From positions 1 through 64,000 of the forward strand of contig CALUND010000010.1 in the NCBI GenBank assembly GCA_944321925.1: a stretch of DNA of 64,000 nt, written 5' to 3'. Below are positions 42,846-51,914 of the stretch, in pieces. The DNA comes from an uncultured Rikenellaceae bacterium. GTDB lineage: Bacteria; Bacteroidota; Bacteroidia; Bacteroidales; Rikenellaceae. The position numbers and the translations under genes are program-made. How positions within the stretch are numbered: the first letter of the stretch is position 1; each line of letters starts with the position of its first letter. The notes beneath the pieces were generated by a model. That model saw only the letters and a list, made by a program, of their open reading frames with translations, was not told the DNA's origin and ran no database searches.

Positions 42846-44795
42846 ATGATCGCCGTAGACAATCTGACCGTCAGCTTCGGAGGCTGGGACCTTTTCAACA
42901 ACATCTCGCTGCTCATCAACCCGAAAGACCGCATCGGTCTGGTCGGAAAAAATGGTGCGGGCAAAAGCACCTTGCTGAAAGTCATCACGGGCGAACAACA
43001 ACCCACCTCGGGAGCTGTTACCCGCAACGCCGATTGCACGATCGGCTACCTGCCCCAACAGATGAAGGTGGCCGATACGACCTCGCTGGTCGAAGAGACC
43101 GCCAAAGCCTTCGAAGAGGTGATCGCCCTGGAACAAGAAATCGCCCGCATCAACGAAGAACTGATCGTACGCACCGATTACGAAAGCGACTCCTACGAAC
43201 GGCTTCTGCACCGGCTCAACGATGCCACCGACCGATACCACATGCTCGGAGGCGAAAGTCGCGAGGCCGACATCGAAAAGACCCTGCTGGGACTCGGATT
43301 CAAACGGAGCGATTTCGACCGACCGACCAGCGAATTCAGCGGAGGGTGGCGCATGCGGATCGAATTGGCAAAACTGCTGTTGCGTCGGCCATCGATCTTC
43401 CTGCTGGACGAACCGACCAACCACCTCGATATTGAGAGTATCCAGTGGCTCGAAGGTTACCTGAAAGAGTACAGCGGCGCCGTGCTGCTCATTTCGCACG
43501 ACCGCGCCTTCCTCGACAACGTCACCACGCGCACGGTGGAGATCTCGCTCGGCAAACTCTACGACTACAAAGTCCCCTACAGCCGTTACGTGGAACTGCG
43601 TGCGGAACGGAGAGCCCAGCAGCTCGCCGCCTACAACAACCAGCAGCGGATGATCGAAAAAAGCGAAGAGTTCATCGAACGATTCCGCTACAAGCCGACC
43701 AAATCGAACCAGGTGCAGTCCCGCATCAAACAGCTCGACAAACTCGAACGGATCGAGGTCGACGAGGAGGACCTCTCCACCCTGAATATCAAATTTCCTC
43801 CGGCTCCCCGTTCGGGACAAATCGTAGCCGAAGTCAAAAACGTCGGCAAAAGTTTCGGCGAAAAGCATGTCTTCAGCGGGGCCGACTTCACCATCGAACG
43901 CGGCGACAAGATTGCCCTCGTAGGCCGCAACGGCGAAGGAAAAACCACGTTTGCCCGCATGCTCATCGGTCAGCTTTCGCCGACCGAAGGATCGATCCGG
44001 CTCGGTGCAAACGTACGCATCGGCTACTATGCACAAAACCAGGACGACCTGATGGAGGGCGAATTCACCGTCTACGACACGCTCGACCGGGTGGCCGTAG
44101 GCGACATCCGCACCCGTCTGCGCGACATTCTCGGAGCCTTCCTTTTCCGCGGTGCCGACATCGACAAGAAAGTCAAGGTACTCTCCGGGGGCGAGCGCTC
44201 CCGCCTGGCAATGGCCCGTCTGATGCTCGAACCCTGCAACCTGTTGGTGATGGACGAGCCCACGAACCACATGGACATGCGTTCGAAAGACATTCTGAAA
44301 AACGCGCTCCGCAAATACGACGGCACGATGGTCGTCGTATCGCACGACCGCGAATTTCTCGACGGAATGGTCGATAAAGTCTATGAATTCCGCGACGGAG
44401 GCGTCAAGGAGTATCTGGGAGGCATCTACTACTTCCTGGAAAAACGAAAACTGGAGTCGCTGCACGAGGTGGAGCTCAAAGAGAAAGAGGTAAAAGCCTC
44501 CGAAACCGAACGCACTGCCCGGAATCGCGAAGATTACCAGAAAAAGAAAGAGGCCGAAAAGGCCATACGCAAAGTGCAAAATGCCATAGACCGTACCGAG
44601 AAAGAGATCGAACGGCTGGAGCATGAGATTGCCGAATGGGACCTCAAACTATCCGACCCGACCGCCCACGGCATCGATCCGACGGATGGTAAAATTTTCA
44701 CCGAATACAACCGGCTCAAAGAACGGCTCGCCCACGAGATGCACGAGTGGGAGAAATTGGGGTATGAACTGGAATTGCTGCAGGATCAGGCATGA
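42846..44795 (+). CDS. ABC-F family ribosome-associated ATPase
   Basis: A 649-residue soluble protein with two ABC domains and no membrane segments. Domain 1 has Walker A GKNGAGKST (about 36-44), signature FSGGW and Walker B IFLLDEPTNHLD; domain 2 has GRNGEGKTT, LSGGERSR and LLVMDEPTNHMD. The linker between them (about 235-300) is charged and helical, and the C-terminal 100 residues form a coiled coil, as in Uup/YdiF-type members. ABC-F proteins bind the ribosomal E site and help with stalled translation. It abuts rpe and overlaps the next gene by 4 bp. Confidence 0.94.
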   Translation: MIAVDNLTVSFGGWDLFNNISLLINPKDRIGLVGKNGAGKSTLLKVITGEQQPTSGAVTRNADCTIGYLPQQMKVADTTSLVEETAKAFEEVIALEQEIARINEELIVRTDYESDSYERLLHRLNDATDRYHMLGGESREADIEKTLLGLGFKRSDFDRPTSEFSGGWRMRIELAKLLLRRPSIFLLDEPTNHLDIESIQWLEGYLKEYSGAVLLISHDRAFLDNVTTRTVEISLGKLYDYKVPYSRYVELRAERRAQQLAAYNNQQRMIEKSEEFIERFRYKPTKSNQVQSRIKQLDKLERIEVDEEDLSTLNIKFPPAPRSGQIVAEVKNVGKSFGEKHVFSGADFTIERGDKIALVGRNGEGKTTFARMLIGQLSPTEGSIRLGANVRIGYYAQNQDDLMEGEFTVYDTLDRVAVGDIRTRLRDILGAFLFRGADIDKKVKVLSGGERSRLAMARLMLEPCNLLVMDEPTNHMDMRSKDILKNALRKYDGTMVVVSHDREFLDGMVDKVYEFRDGGVKEYLGGIYYFLEKRKLESLHEVELKEKEVKASETERTARNREDYQKKKEAEKAIRKVQNAIDRTEKEIERLEHEIAEWDLKLSDPTAHGIDPTDGKIFTEYNRLKERLAHEMHEWEKLGYELELLQDQA

Positions 44796-45382
44796 ACGTA
44801 TTGATTCTTAACGGATCGCCGCGTCGGAACGGCATCGTCGGCTCCCTGCTGAAGGAGGCCGAGCAGAGCGCTTGCGGGCACGTCGTGGAGCGGATCGATC
44901 TCTACGACTGCCAGATTGTCTCCTGTAGTGGTTGCATGGCCTGCCGAACCTCCGGCCGTTGTTCGCTCCCGGAAGACGACGGTCACCGCCTCGCCGAACG
45001 GATCGCCACGGCCGATCTGCTCGTAATCGGAACCCCAACCTACTGGGGTAACATGAGTGCAAAGCTCAAGTGTTTGTTCGACAGGACAGTACCGGTCTTC
45101 ATGGGCGAAAATCGCATGGGGATTCCTCAACCCCGACGAAAAGGCTGTCGGGCAATCGTCGTCACAACCTGTACCACCCCGTGGCCGTTCAACATCCTCT
45201 TTCGACAGAGCAGCGGAGCCGCCAAGCGTGTGAAAGAGGTGCTCCGCACAGCAGGATACCGTATGCGGAGTCTCCAGGTGGGCGGCACGAAACCGATGCA
45301 CGGTCAGGCTCCCGAACAAGCCATCCGCAAAATGCGACGACTCGTGAAAAAAAGTTTGAAAAAAGAGACAAACAATGGATAA
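44792..45382 (+). CDS. Iron-sulfur flavoprotein-like FMN reductase
   Basis: A 196-residue flavodoxin-fold protein. The FMN-binding loop is NGSPRRNGIVGSLL near 8-20, and GTPTYWGNMSAKLKCLFDR follows near 80-98. Cys 45, 48, 51 and 57 form CX2CX2CX5C, the compact 4Fe-4S signature of iron-sulfur flavoproteins. It probably transfers electrons from FMN to an unknown acceptor. It overlaps the ABC-F gene by 4 bp and the rlmB gene by 8 bp, so expression is coupled to both. The C-terminus is basic. Confidence 0.85.
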   Translation: MNVLILNGSPRRNGIVGSLLKEAEQSACGHVVERIDLYDCQIVSCSGCMACRTSGRCSLPEDDGHRLAERIATADLLVIGTPTYWGNMSAKLKCLFDRTVPVFMGENRMGIPQPRRKGCRAIVVTTCTTPWPFNILFRQSSGAAKRVKEVLRTAGYRMRSLQVGGTKPMHGQAPEQAIRKMRRLVKKSLKKETNNG

Positions 45383-46109
45383 TATCGTCTTCGGGATACG
45401 TCCCGTCATGGAGGCCATCGAGGTCGGGAGACCCGTGGAGAAGCTCTACATCCGCAAGGGAGCGGAGGGACAGTTGTTGTCGGAACTGAAAGCAATCGCG
45501 CACCGGCATCGCATCCCCACGCAGGAAGTTCCGCCTGAAAAACTCGCACGCCTGACCCGCGGCAACCACCAAGGAGTGGTCGCCCGCGTATCGCCCATCG
45601 TCTACGCCGAACTGGAGGAGCTGATCGACCGCCTGTCGGATGAGGATCCCGCTCTGCTGGTGATCCTCGACGGGGTGACCGACGTCCGCAATTTCGGAGG
45701 CATCGCGCGCAGCGCCGAATGTGCTGGGGCCCACGGGATCATCGTGCCAACGAAAAACGGCGCCCCTGCAAACAGCGATGCGATGAAAGCCTCGGCCGGT
45801 GCACTCAACCGGATTCCGGTCTGCCGGGTCGGCAGCATCCGCAACACGATCAAGGCACTGCAATCGGCGGGCCTGCAAATCGTGGGTGCCAACGAAAAGA
45901 GCGAAGAAACTCTCTACGGCATCGACCTCACCCGACCGACCGTCCTCGTAATGGGCAACGAAGAACGAGGCATCTCCCGCGAAGTATTGAAACTGTGCGA
46001 CCACCAAGCCGCCATCCCGCAACGGGGCGAAATCGGATCGCTCAACGTGGGTGCGGCAGCAGCCGTCCTGCTTTTCGAAACCGTCAGACAAAGGACCACA
46101 ACGAAATAG
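45375..46109 (+). CDS. rlmB: 23S rRNA 2'-O-methyltransferase RlmB
   Basis: A 244-residue SPOUT methyltransferase. An N-terminal substrate domain (IVFGIRPVMEAIEVGRPVEKLYI) precedes the knotted catalytic domain with LDGVTDVRNFGGIARSAECAG (motif 1), VMGNEERGISREV (motif 2) and IPQRGEIGSLNVGAAAAVLLFE (motif 3). It methylates the 23S rRNA peptidyl-transferase region (G2251 in E. coli). It overlaps the preceding gene by 8 bp. Confidence 0.95.
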   Translation: MDNIVFGIRPVMEAIEVGRPVEKLYIRKGAEGQLLSELKAIAHRHRIPTQEVPPEKLARLTRGNHQGVVARVSPIVYAELEELIDRLSDEDPALLVILDGVTDVRNFGGIARSAECAGAHGIIVPTKNGAPANSDAMKASAGALNRIPVCRVGSIRNTIKALQSAGLQIVGANEKSEETLYGIDLTRPTVLVMGNEERGISREVLKLCDHQAAIPQRGEIGSLNVGAAAAVLLFETVRQRTTTK

Positions 46110-46117
46110 ATACCACC

Positions 46118-47182
46118 ATGAACGAAGAGACCCTATATCAGGATGCGGTGGCGCTGTTGCGCGACCTGATCCGCACCCCATCCATCAGCCGGGAGGAGGA
46201 GAAGACCGCGGCGCTCATCGAAGCGCATCTGAAAAACCACGGCGTGCGGGAGGTGTTCCGCCACGGAAACAACGTCTGGGCCTACAACGCCCATTACGAC
46301 CCGACGAAACCGACCATCCTGCTCAACTCCCACCACGATACGGTGAAACCCAACAGCGCCTACACACGCGACCCGTTCGATCCGGCCATCGAAGGCGACC
46401 GGCTTTACGGCCTCGGCAGCAACGACGCCGGAGCAAGCGGCGTATCGCTCATGGCGGCATTCCTCCACTTCTACGAACGGACAGACCTGCGGTACAACCT
46501 CTGCGTAGCCATCACGGCCGAGGAGGAAAACAGCGGAAAAAATGGATTGGAAAGCATCCTTCCGATGCTCGGGAAACTCGACTTCGCCATCGTCGGCGAA
46601 CCGACCCTCATGCAACTGGCCATCGCCGAACGGGGATTGATCGTCATCGATTGCGTGGCTCACGGCCGAGCCGGACACGCAGCGCGCGAAGAGGGCGACA
46701 ATGCGATCTACCGCGCCATGCAGGATATCGAATGGTTCCGCACCTACCGTTTCCCGAAAGAGAGCGACCTGTTCGGCGCCGTCAAAATGACCGTCACGAT
46801 CATCTCTGCCGGCTCCCAGCACAACGTCGTGCCGGCCGAATGCCGCTTCACGGTAGATATACGTGTGACAGACCGCTACACCAACGAAGAGGTGGTGGAG
46901 ATCATCCGCAAACACGTGCAAAGCGAGGTGATTCCCCGCTCCACCCGGCTCAAACCCTCCTCCATTCCGGTCGACCATCCGATCGTCCAGGCTGGTCTGG
47001 CCCTCGGACGCACCACTTACGGATCGCCCACCACATCCGATCAGGCCCTGCTCGACATCCCCTCCCTCAAGCTGGGTGTAGGCGACAGCGCCCGTTCCCA
47101 CATGGCCGACGAATTCGTCCACCTCAGCGAAATCCGTGAAGGTATCAGCCTCTACATCCGCATGCTCGAACAGATCCTGTAA
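46118..47182 (+). CDS. M20-family deacylase, ArgE type (N-acyl-citrulline or -ornithine)
   Basis: A 354-residue zinc metallopeptidase-fold enzyme. Metal ligands and catalytic residues sit in LLNSHHDTVKP, GSNDAGASG, AITAEEENSG and VGEPT; a dimerisation domain lies in the middle and a final His in the SHMADEFV motif. In Bacteroides, arginine synthesis uses N-succinyl intermediates and an ArgE-like enzyme that acts on N-succinylcitrulline; placement directly before argH supports that role here, but the exact acyl group cannot be read from sequence. The ATG at 46118 is 8 bp after rlmB. Confidence 0.88.
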   Translation: MNEETLYQDAVALLRDLIRTPSISREEEKTAALIEAHLKNHGVREVFRHGNNVWAYNAHYDPTKPTILLNSHHDTVKPNSAYTRDPFDPAIEGDRLYGLGSNDAGASGVSLMAAFLHFYERTDLRYNLCVAITAEEENSGKNGLESILPMLGKLDFAIVGEPTLMQLAIAERGLIVIDCVAHGRAGHAAREEGDNAIYRAMQDIEWFRTYRFPKESDLFGAVKMTVTIISAGSQHNVVPAECRFTVDIRVTDRYTNEEVVEIIRKHVQSEVIPRSTRLKPSSIPVDHPIVQAGLALGRTTYGSPTTSDQALLDIPSLKLGVGDSARSHMADEFVHLSEIREGISLYIRMLEQIL

Positions 47183-47204
47183 CCGAAAAAAATAGAAAAA
47201 AGAT

Positions 47205-48536
47205 ATGAAACTCTGGCAAAAAAACATCGAAGCAGACAAAGATGTCGATCGCTTCACCGTAGGACACGACCGTGAAATGGACCTGTTGCTGGCCGAAGCC
47301 GATGTGCTCGGTTCATTGGCACACACCCGCATGCTCGCCACCATCGGGCTCATGTCGGAAGAGGATCTGGCACGGGTACAAAAAGAACTTAAAAAGATCT
47401 GGCGCGACATCCGGGCCGGCAATTTCCGCATCGAAGAGGGGGTGGAAGATGTTCATTCCCAGGTGGAGTTCCTGCTCACCGAAAGAATCGGCGAGGCCGG
47501 AAAGAAGATCCACAGCGGCCGCTCACGCAACGACCAGGTTTTGGTCGACCTGCGCATCTTCCTCCGCAAGGAGGTCATGGAGATCTCGCACGAAGCACGT
47601 CGTCTGTTCGACACGCTGCAGGAGCTTTCGGAGCGCTACCGCGACGTTCTCATGCCGGGCTACACCCACCTGCAGATCGCAATGCCCTCTTCGTTCGGGC
47701 TCTGGTTCGGCGCCTATGCGGAGAGTCTGGTCGACGACCTGCAGATGATGCTGGCCGCCTACCGCATCTGCAACCGCAACCCGCTCGGCTCGGCCGCCGG
47801 TTACGGCTCCTCGTTCCCGCTCGACAGGGAGATGACCACCCGCCTGCTGGGATTCGACTCGATGGACTACAACGTGGTCTACGCCCAAATGGGACGCGGA
47901 AAGACCGAACGGGTCGTGGCGCAGGGAATCGCTGCAATTGCCGCTACCGTAGGACGTCTTGCAATGGACAACACGCTATTCCTCAACCAGAACTTCGGGT
48001 TCATCTCCTACCCGCCCGAACTGACCACCGGATCGAGCATCATGCCCCACAAGAAGAATCCGGACGTATGGGAGATCATCCGCGGCAAATGCAACCTGAT
48101 CCAGGCGCTTCCCAATCAGATTTCGATGCTGACGACCAACCTCCCCGTCGGCTACCACCGCGACCTGCAGCTCCTCAAGGAGGTGCTCTTCCCGGCCCTC
48201 TCGGAGATCCGCGACGTGCTCGCCATGGCGAAAATGATGCTCGAACATATCGAAGTGCACAAGGATATTCTGAAAGACCCGAAATACGCCTACCTGTTCA
48301 GCGTGGAGACGGTAAACGAACTGGTGCTGCAGGGCGTCCCCTTCCGCGAAGCCTACAAGAAGGTGGGGCTCTCCATCGAAAACGGCACATTCCAGCCCCA
48401 CACCGAAGTGCACCACACCCATGCCGGGAGTATCGGCAACCTCTGCAACCAACAGATCGCCGCGTTGATGAACAACGTTCTGGCGCAATTCCATTTCGAG
48501 AAGGTGGAAGAGGCCGAACAAAAGCTGACCGAATAG
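47205..48536 (+). CDS. argH: Argininosuccinate lyase
   Basis: A 443-residue member of the fumarase/aspartase superfamily that releases arginine and fumarate. Conserved regions are VEDVHSQVEFLL, GRSRNDQVLVDLRIF, MPGYTHLQIAMP and the signature TTGSSIMPHKKNPDVWEI with the catalytic Ser loop. The C-terminal segment has the HHTHAGSIGN sequence. It follows the ArgE-type gene by 22 bp, giving the last two steps of arginine synthesis together. Confidence 0.96.
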   Translation: MKLWQKNIEADKDVDRFTVGHDREMDLLLAEADVLGSLAHTRMLATIGLMSEEDLARVQKELKKIWRDIRAGNFRIEEGVEDVHSQVEFLLTERIGEAGKKIHSGRSRNDQVLVDLRIFLRKEVMEISHEARRLFDTLQELSERYRDVLMPGYTHLQIAMPSSFGLWFGAYAESLVDDLQMMLAAYRICNRNPLGSAAGYGSSFPLDREMTTRLLGFDSMDYNVVYAQMGRGKTERVVAQGIAAIAATVGRLAMDNTLFLNQNFGFISYPPELTTGSSIMPHKKNPDVWEIIRGKCNLIQALPNQISMLTTNLPVGYHRDLQLLKEVLFPALSEIRDVLAMAKMMLEHIEVHKDILKDPKYAYLFSVETVNELVLQGVPFREAYKKVGLSIENGTFQPHTEVHHTHAGSIGNLCNQQIAALMNNVLAQFHFEKVEEAEQKLTE

Positions 48537-48569
48537 CTTGAAGAAGCGAGCTGAAACCGACCGAACAGT

Positions 48570-49277
48570 TTGAAGAAGATCGTATGCCATCCCCGTCTCG
48601 GCGAGATCACCCTCTCCCGCACGTTGAGAGCCTCCCGCATTACACTCTCCGTGCGTCCCGACGGGAGCATACGGCTCTCTTTCCCCGCTCTGGTCTCCGA
48701 ACGGCGCGCCCTTCGATTTCTGGAGCAGAAGGTGGAGTGGGCGGAACAGGTACGGACAAAACAAAAGGCACAAAACCCCGTCGTATCGCTCGCCGACTCC
48801 TTCCCGACGAGACGACACCGGCTCCGCCTCCTCGCAGGTGACTACGTCCGCATCAGCGTACGGATCACCGAGGAGGAGATCATCGTCCGGTATCCGCACT
48901 CCTGTTCCGCCGACTCGGAACAGGTACAAGAAGCGGCACGCCGCGGGGTCGTGGAAGCGCTCCGTCGCGAAGCCAAAGAGCTACTTCCTCCGTGGGTGGA
49001 CCGGCTGGCTACCCGACACGGATTTCGTTACCGGAACATCGCCATCAAGGCCACTCACAGCAAATGGGGCAGTTGCACCGCACACAACGACCTGAACTTC
49101 TCGCTCTTTCTGCTGCTACTTCCGGATGAATTGATCGAATACGTCATTCTCCATGAACTTTGCCACACGGTGCATAAGAACCACTCGCCCCGATTCCATG
49201 CGCTGCTCGACGAAGTGACGAACGGACGCGACAGGGAACTTGCCCGGGAGATGCGAAAACGACACCCAAGCATTTAA
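48570..49277 (+). CDS. YgjP/SprT-like zinc metallopeptidase
   Basis: A 235-residue protein of the YgjP (DUF45) family. The zinc site HELCH is at about 195-199 with a third His in NHSPRFHALL, and the family's KWGSCT lies at about 165-170. The N-terminal half contains the RRHRLRLLAG and IIVRYP segments also usual in YgjP. Activity in vivo is unknown; relatives act as putative proteases or DNA-protein crosslink factors. It is the last gene of the rpe-argH run, 33 bp after argH. Confidence 0.9.
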   Translation: MKKIVCHPRLGEITLSRTLRASRITLSVRPDGSIRLSFPALVSERRALRFLEQKVEWAEQVRTKQKAQNPVVSLADSFPTRRHRLRLLAGDYVRISVRITEEEIIVRYPHSCSADSEQVQEAARRGVVEALRREAKELLPPWVDRLATRHGFRYRNIAIKATHSKWGSCTAHNDLNFSLFLLLLPDELIEYVILHELCHTVHKNHSPRFHALLDEVTNGRDRELAREMRKRHPSI

Positions 49278-50260
49278 ATACTTTCTGCGCAATCGCATAA
49301 AAAGGTCCGAACTGCACACATCAAAAATAGCAAAGCAATATCAACAGTTCGACCTTTATTAAACAAACCGTTGCAAGAAAAAAATGTTACAGATTTTCCA
49401 AATTATCCCTTTCTACCTTAATATGAGATATGTTCGGTTTTTTAAAAAAGGCGATGTTGTCTCCGTTGAAAACTTATACATATGGTAATAGGGTTTCACA
49501 TATCCATCCAGATATACAGGAGCCGACAAACCGACAAATAGAAATCCGGTCATTTGCAAATGCAGAAGTAGGAGAATCAATCATCGGGTAACAGTCATCA
49601 GAAGGAAAAACAAGAACGGAACCGTCAACTCTTCAATGTGTCTTGTTGCATAAAGTAAACGGCACATCGATCATGACGAAAATTTTGCATTTAAACCGAG
49701 CCTTGGCCGACAGTCATGACAATCATACGCAAATGCATGAATATCAAAATCTTCCTATACAAAAAAGTTTTTATCAATACCTTCAACTACAAACTATAAG
49801 TCTTTGTGTTCGGACTGGGCGCCGAAACCAAACACAACCCGATCTTACTACGTACAAAAAGGTATTGGCCGACTCAGGAACAACATGAAAGTTCCGGGAC
49901 ACCGCAAAAACGGTTTCACAAAAATGCGCCTACTGATCTTCCTCGGTAGGAGATCATCCGGATGTTCAATACCGAGAACCGATCGATTACAGACAAATGC
50001 CGCCGTTTCGCGTAACACATTTGCCCTGCTCCGCAATGTGTAACTGTCGACAGCCAAAGCGTTGAAAAGACAAGTCTCGCAGCATTATGAACGTACACAA
50101 GAACCGCCTAATGTAAACAAACTCGGGCAAGGAACACCGAACGTCTTTTGAGCTTCATTCTCCATTTAATACCGTTTTGCGACATCCATATTGGGAAACT
50201 TATTCTACAATATTTTTTAATTTTACGCCGTCCTTTACAAATTTGCACACGCTGGAGATT
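49278..50260. other. 980-bp gene-poor stretch
   Basis: The sequence becomes AT-rich after the YgjP gene. Only short frames occur (the longest is about 80 codons near 49643-49888), with no plausible start site or family. I see no tRNA, repeat or strong hairpin apart from an imperfect GATCTTCCT..AGGAGATC near 49937. It could hold control sites for the AraC-type gene that follows or decayed DNA. Confidence 0.6.
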
Positions 50261-51466
50261 ATGCCCGATTACGCCAATATTTTGCCGATATTACACACGA
50301 TGGCAACCGTTATCTGTCTGGGCGGTGCGTTCCTTCTCTTTTTGCGCGGACGAAATAATCGTTCCCGCCGCCTACTGGCATTCGTCATGTTGGCATGGGG
50401 ACTTGTCTATGTGGTACGTGTCGTGGGAATGCTTCTGGGGAATCAGGATTTGAATTTCACCCGAACCGACGTGGCAGAACCATTTGTATTGATAACCGGC
50501 AACTTATACCTGATCATCCTGTTGCTCTATCCCTTAGAGGTTGTACGTCCGGGATGGCTCAACCTGAAACGAACAGACATCCTGCTGCTCCCTTATGTGT
50601 CGGTAACCCTGTTTTATTACATCGTCTTGTTCCTGCTCGGACAAAAACCGCTGGCACTGCACGATATGAACCAATTCCGGGAACATCTCGGCGAGTTCAA
50701 CGTCTGGTACCGCCTTTTGATGGGACTCTCCATTGTCGTGTATCTCGCATTTCTGTTCCGATTGACCTGGCGTTATAAAGACGTCTACCGACAATGGTGC
50801 CGTAACAATTATTCCAATGACAAAAACCTGGACATTTTATGGTTGCGTCAATACGGTATCGGAGTGGTACTGATCGCGGTTGCCTATTTTTGGTTGCTTT
50901 TCGACGGAAACACATACTGTTATATTGTACATAACCTCACAGTACAATGTTTCTTCTGCTATACCCTTTACAAAGGACTCTTTCACGATAATCCATACAC
51001 GGAAAATTTTTTCAGTTCTACGCTGGACGAAACAGATGCATGCCAGAAAGCCGAACTCATGGAAGAACAATCGTCCGCCGACAAAGTTTATTTCTCGGAG
51101 AGCGAAAGCGCATTTCTTACGAAATTACCTGCTTACCGCGATGAGATAGCCAGTTGGATGATGAAGGAAAAGCCCTACCTGAACCCGAACCTCAAACTCA
51201 TGGATGTATCGGATATCCTGCCCCTGAACCGGACCTATCTTTCCCGTGTCTTCAACGATGGCTTCGGAGATAGTTTCAGCAACGTGGTGCGCGATTACCG
51301 CATACGCGAGGCGGAATGGATGCTTGCCAACCGCAAGGATATCCCGGTTGGACAAGTGGGCGAACTCTGCGGTTTTTCATCTCCCTCTGTCTTCCACCGT
51401 GCCTTCGTGCAGAGTCACGAAGGACTGACCCCGAACCGCTACCGGAAACAGACGGAAAAAGAATAA
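50261..51466 (+). CDS. Membrane-anchored AraC-family regulator of the fimbria locus
   Basis: A 401-residue protein with about six to seven N-terminal transmembrane helices (first ILPILHTMATVICLGGAFLLF; others within residues 10-240), a linker, and a C-terminal AraC DNA-binding domain at about 300-400 (MDVSDILPLNRTYLSRVFND; VGQVGELCGFSSPSVFHRAF; HEGLTPNRYR). This layout is a single-protein sensor-regulator. The ATG at 50261 has a GGAG seven bases upstream and begins before the first helix. A 21-bp tandem repeat starts 40 bp downstream, directly before a promoter for the fimbria genes, and is a natural candidate for its binding site. Confidence 0.87.
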   Translation: MPDYANILPILHTMATVICLGGAFLLFLRGRNNRSRRLLAFVMLAWGLVYVVRVVGMLLGNQDLNFTRTDVAEPFVLITGNLYLIILLLYPLEVVRPGWLNLKRTDILLLPYVSVTLFYYIVLFLLGQKPLALHDMNQFREHLGEFNVWYRLLMGLSIVVYLAFLFRLTWRYKDVYRQWCRNNYSNDKNLDILWLRQYGIGVVLIAVAYFWLLFDGNTYCYIVHNLTVQCFFCYTLYKGLFHDNPYTENFFSSTLDETDACQKAELMEEQSSADKVYFSESESAFLTKLPAYRDEIASWMMKEKPYLNPNLKLMDVSDILPLNRTYLSRVFNDGFGDSFSNVVRDYRIREAEWMLANRKDIPVGQVGELCGFSSPSVFHRAFVQSHEGLTPNRYRKQTEKE

Positions 51467-51506
51467 TCTTTACGGAATTTTTTGCCTGATAGCCTCCGGC
51501 TCGCCC

Positions 51507-51583
51507 TTTTTACGATTTGTAAATTTATTTTTACAATTCGCATCTTTCTTTTTATGATTTGCAAACTTCTTTTTACAAAAGGG
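51507..51583 (+). repeat. 21-bp-period tandem repeat, 3.6 units, upstream of the fimbria promoter
   Basis: Units start at 51507, 51528, 51549 and 51570 (partial), each beginning TTTTTA and following TTTTTACRATTTGYAAAYTTH. The spacing is exactly 21 bp, two helical turns, so all units face the same side of DNA. The last unit ends 25 bp before the -7 box at 51609. This is the geometry expected for cooperative activator binding, most simply by the AraC-type regulator encoded just upstream. Confidence 0.75.
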
Positions 51584-51608
51584 AAATAATCCGACCGGAA
51601 TTCCCCTG

Positions 51609-51616
51609 TAACTTTG
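51609..51616 (+). promoter_or_regulatory. -7 box for the fimbria-like operon
   Basis: TAACTTTG matches TAnnTTTG. No separate -33 TTTG is seen; the position is filled by the end of the tandem repeat, in keeping with activator-dependent transcription. Confidence 0.55.
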
Positions 51617-51914
51617 TGCAACATTAAAAGTTTATCCAGTTTCTGACAGTTGTAAAACAGCCTGAAACCGAATAAATCACTGAAAATCTTCATGTTTTAT
51701 TTTTCTTAAACGGAAAATACATGGCAGGTTTTCACAAACGAAACACCAACCAAATCATTGGTTTACAAAATAAAAGAGCGAAGAAACCTGCCGAGATGCA
51801 TTTTCTAAAATTAGAAACACCTTCGCCCCATTTTATTTTACCGACCCCCATTTATACCTCGCTTTTATCGGTTCGACCGTTTTAAGCGGCGAAAAAATTG
51901 CATAGCAAACAGGA
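51617..51914 (+). promoter_or_regulatory. Long structured leader of the fimbria-like operon
   Basis: About 290 nt of untranslated leader would separate the promoter from the first gene. It contains a 9-bp stem GGCAGGTTT (51723-51731) with AAACCTGCC (51784-51792) enclosing a smaller hairpin ACCAA..TTGGT. No open frame was seen. It may regulate translation or be a second control region. Confidence 0.4.

Noticed and set aside
42579-44624. 681-codon minus-strand open frame
   Set aside because: Antisense shadow of rpe and the ABC-F gene; no domain and no start site.
49643-50043. Two overlapping plus-strand frames of about 80 codons
   Set aside because: No ribosome site, no family and odd composition; probably chance frames in the gene-poor gap.
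51723-51792. Inverted repeat GGCAGGTTT/AAACCTGCC considered as an invertible promoter
   Set aside because: Arms are only 9 bp, the interior holds no promoter box, and no recombinase gene is close; an RNA stem is simpler.
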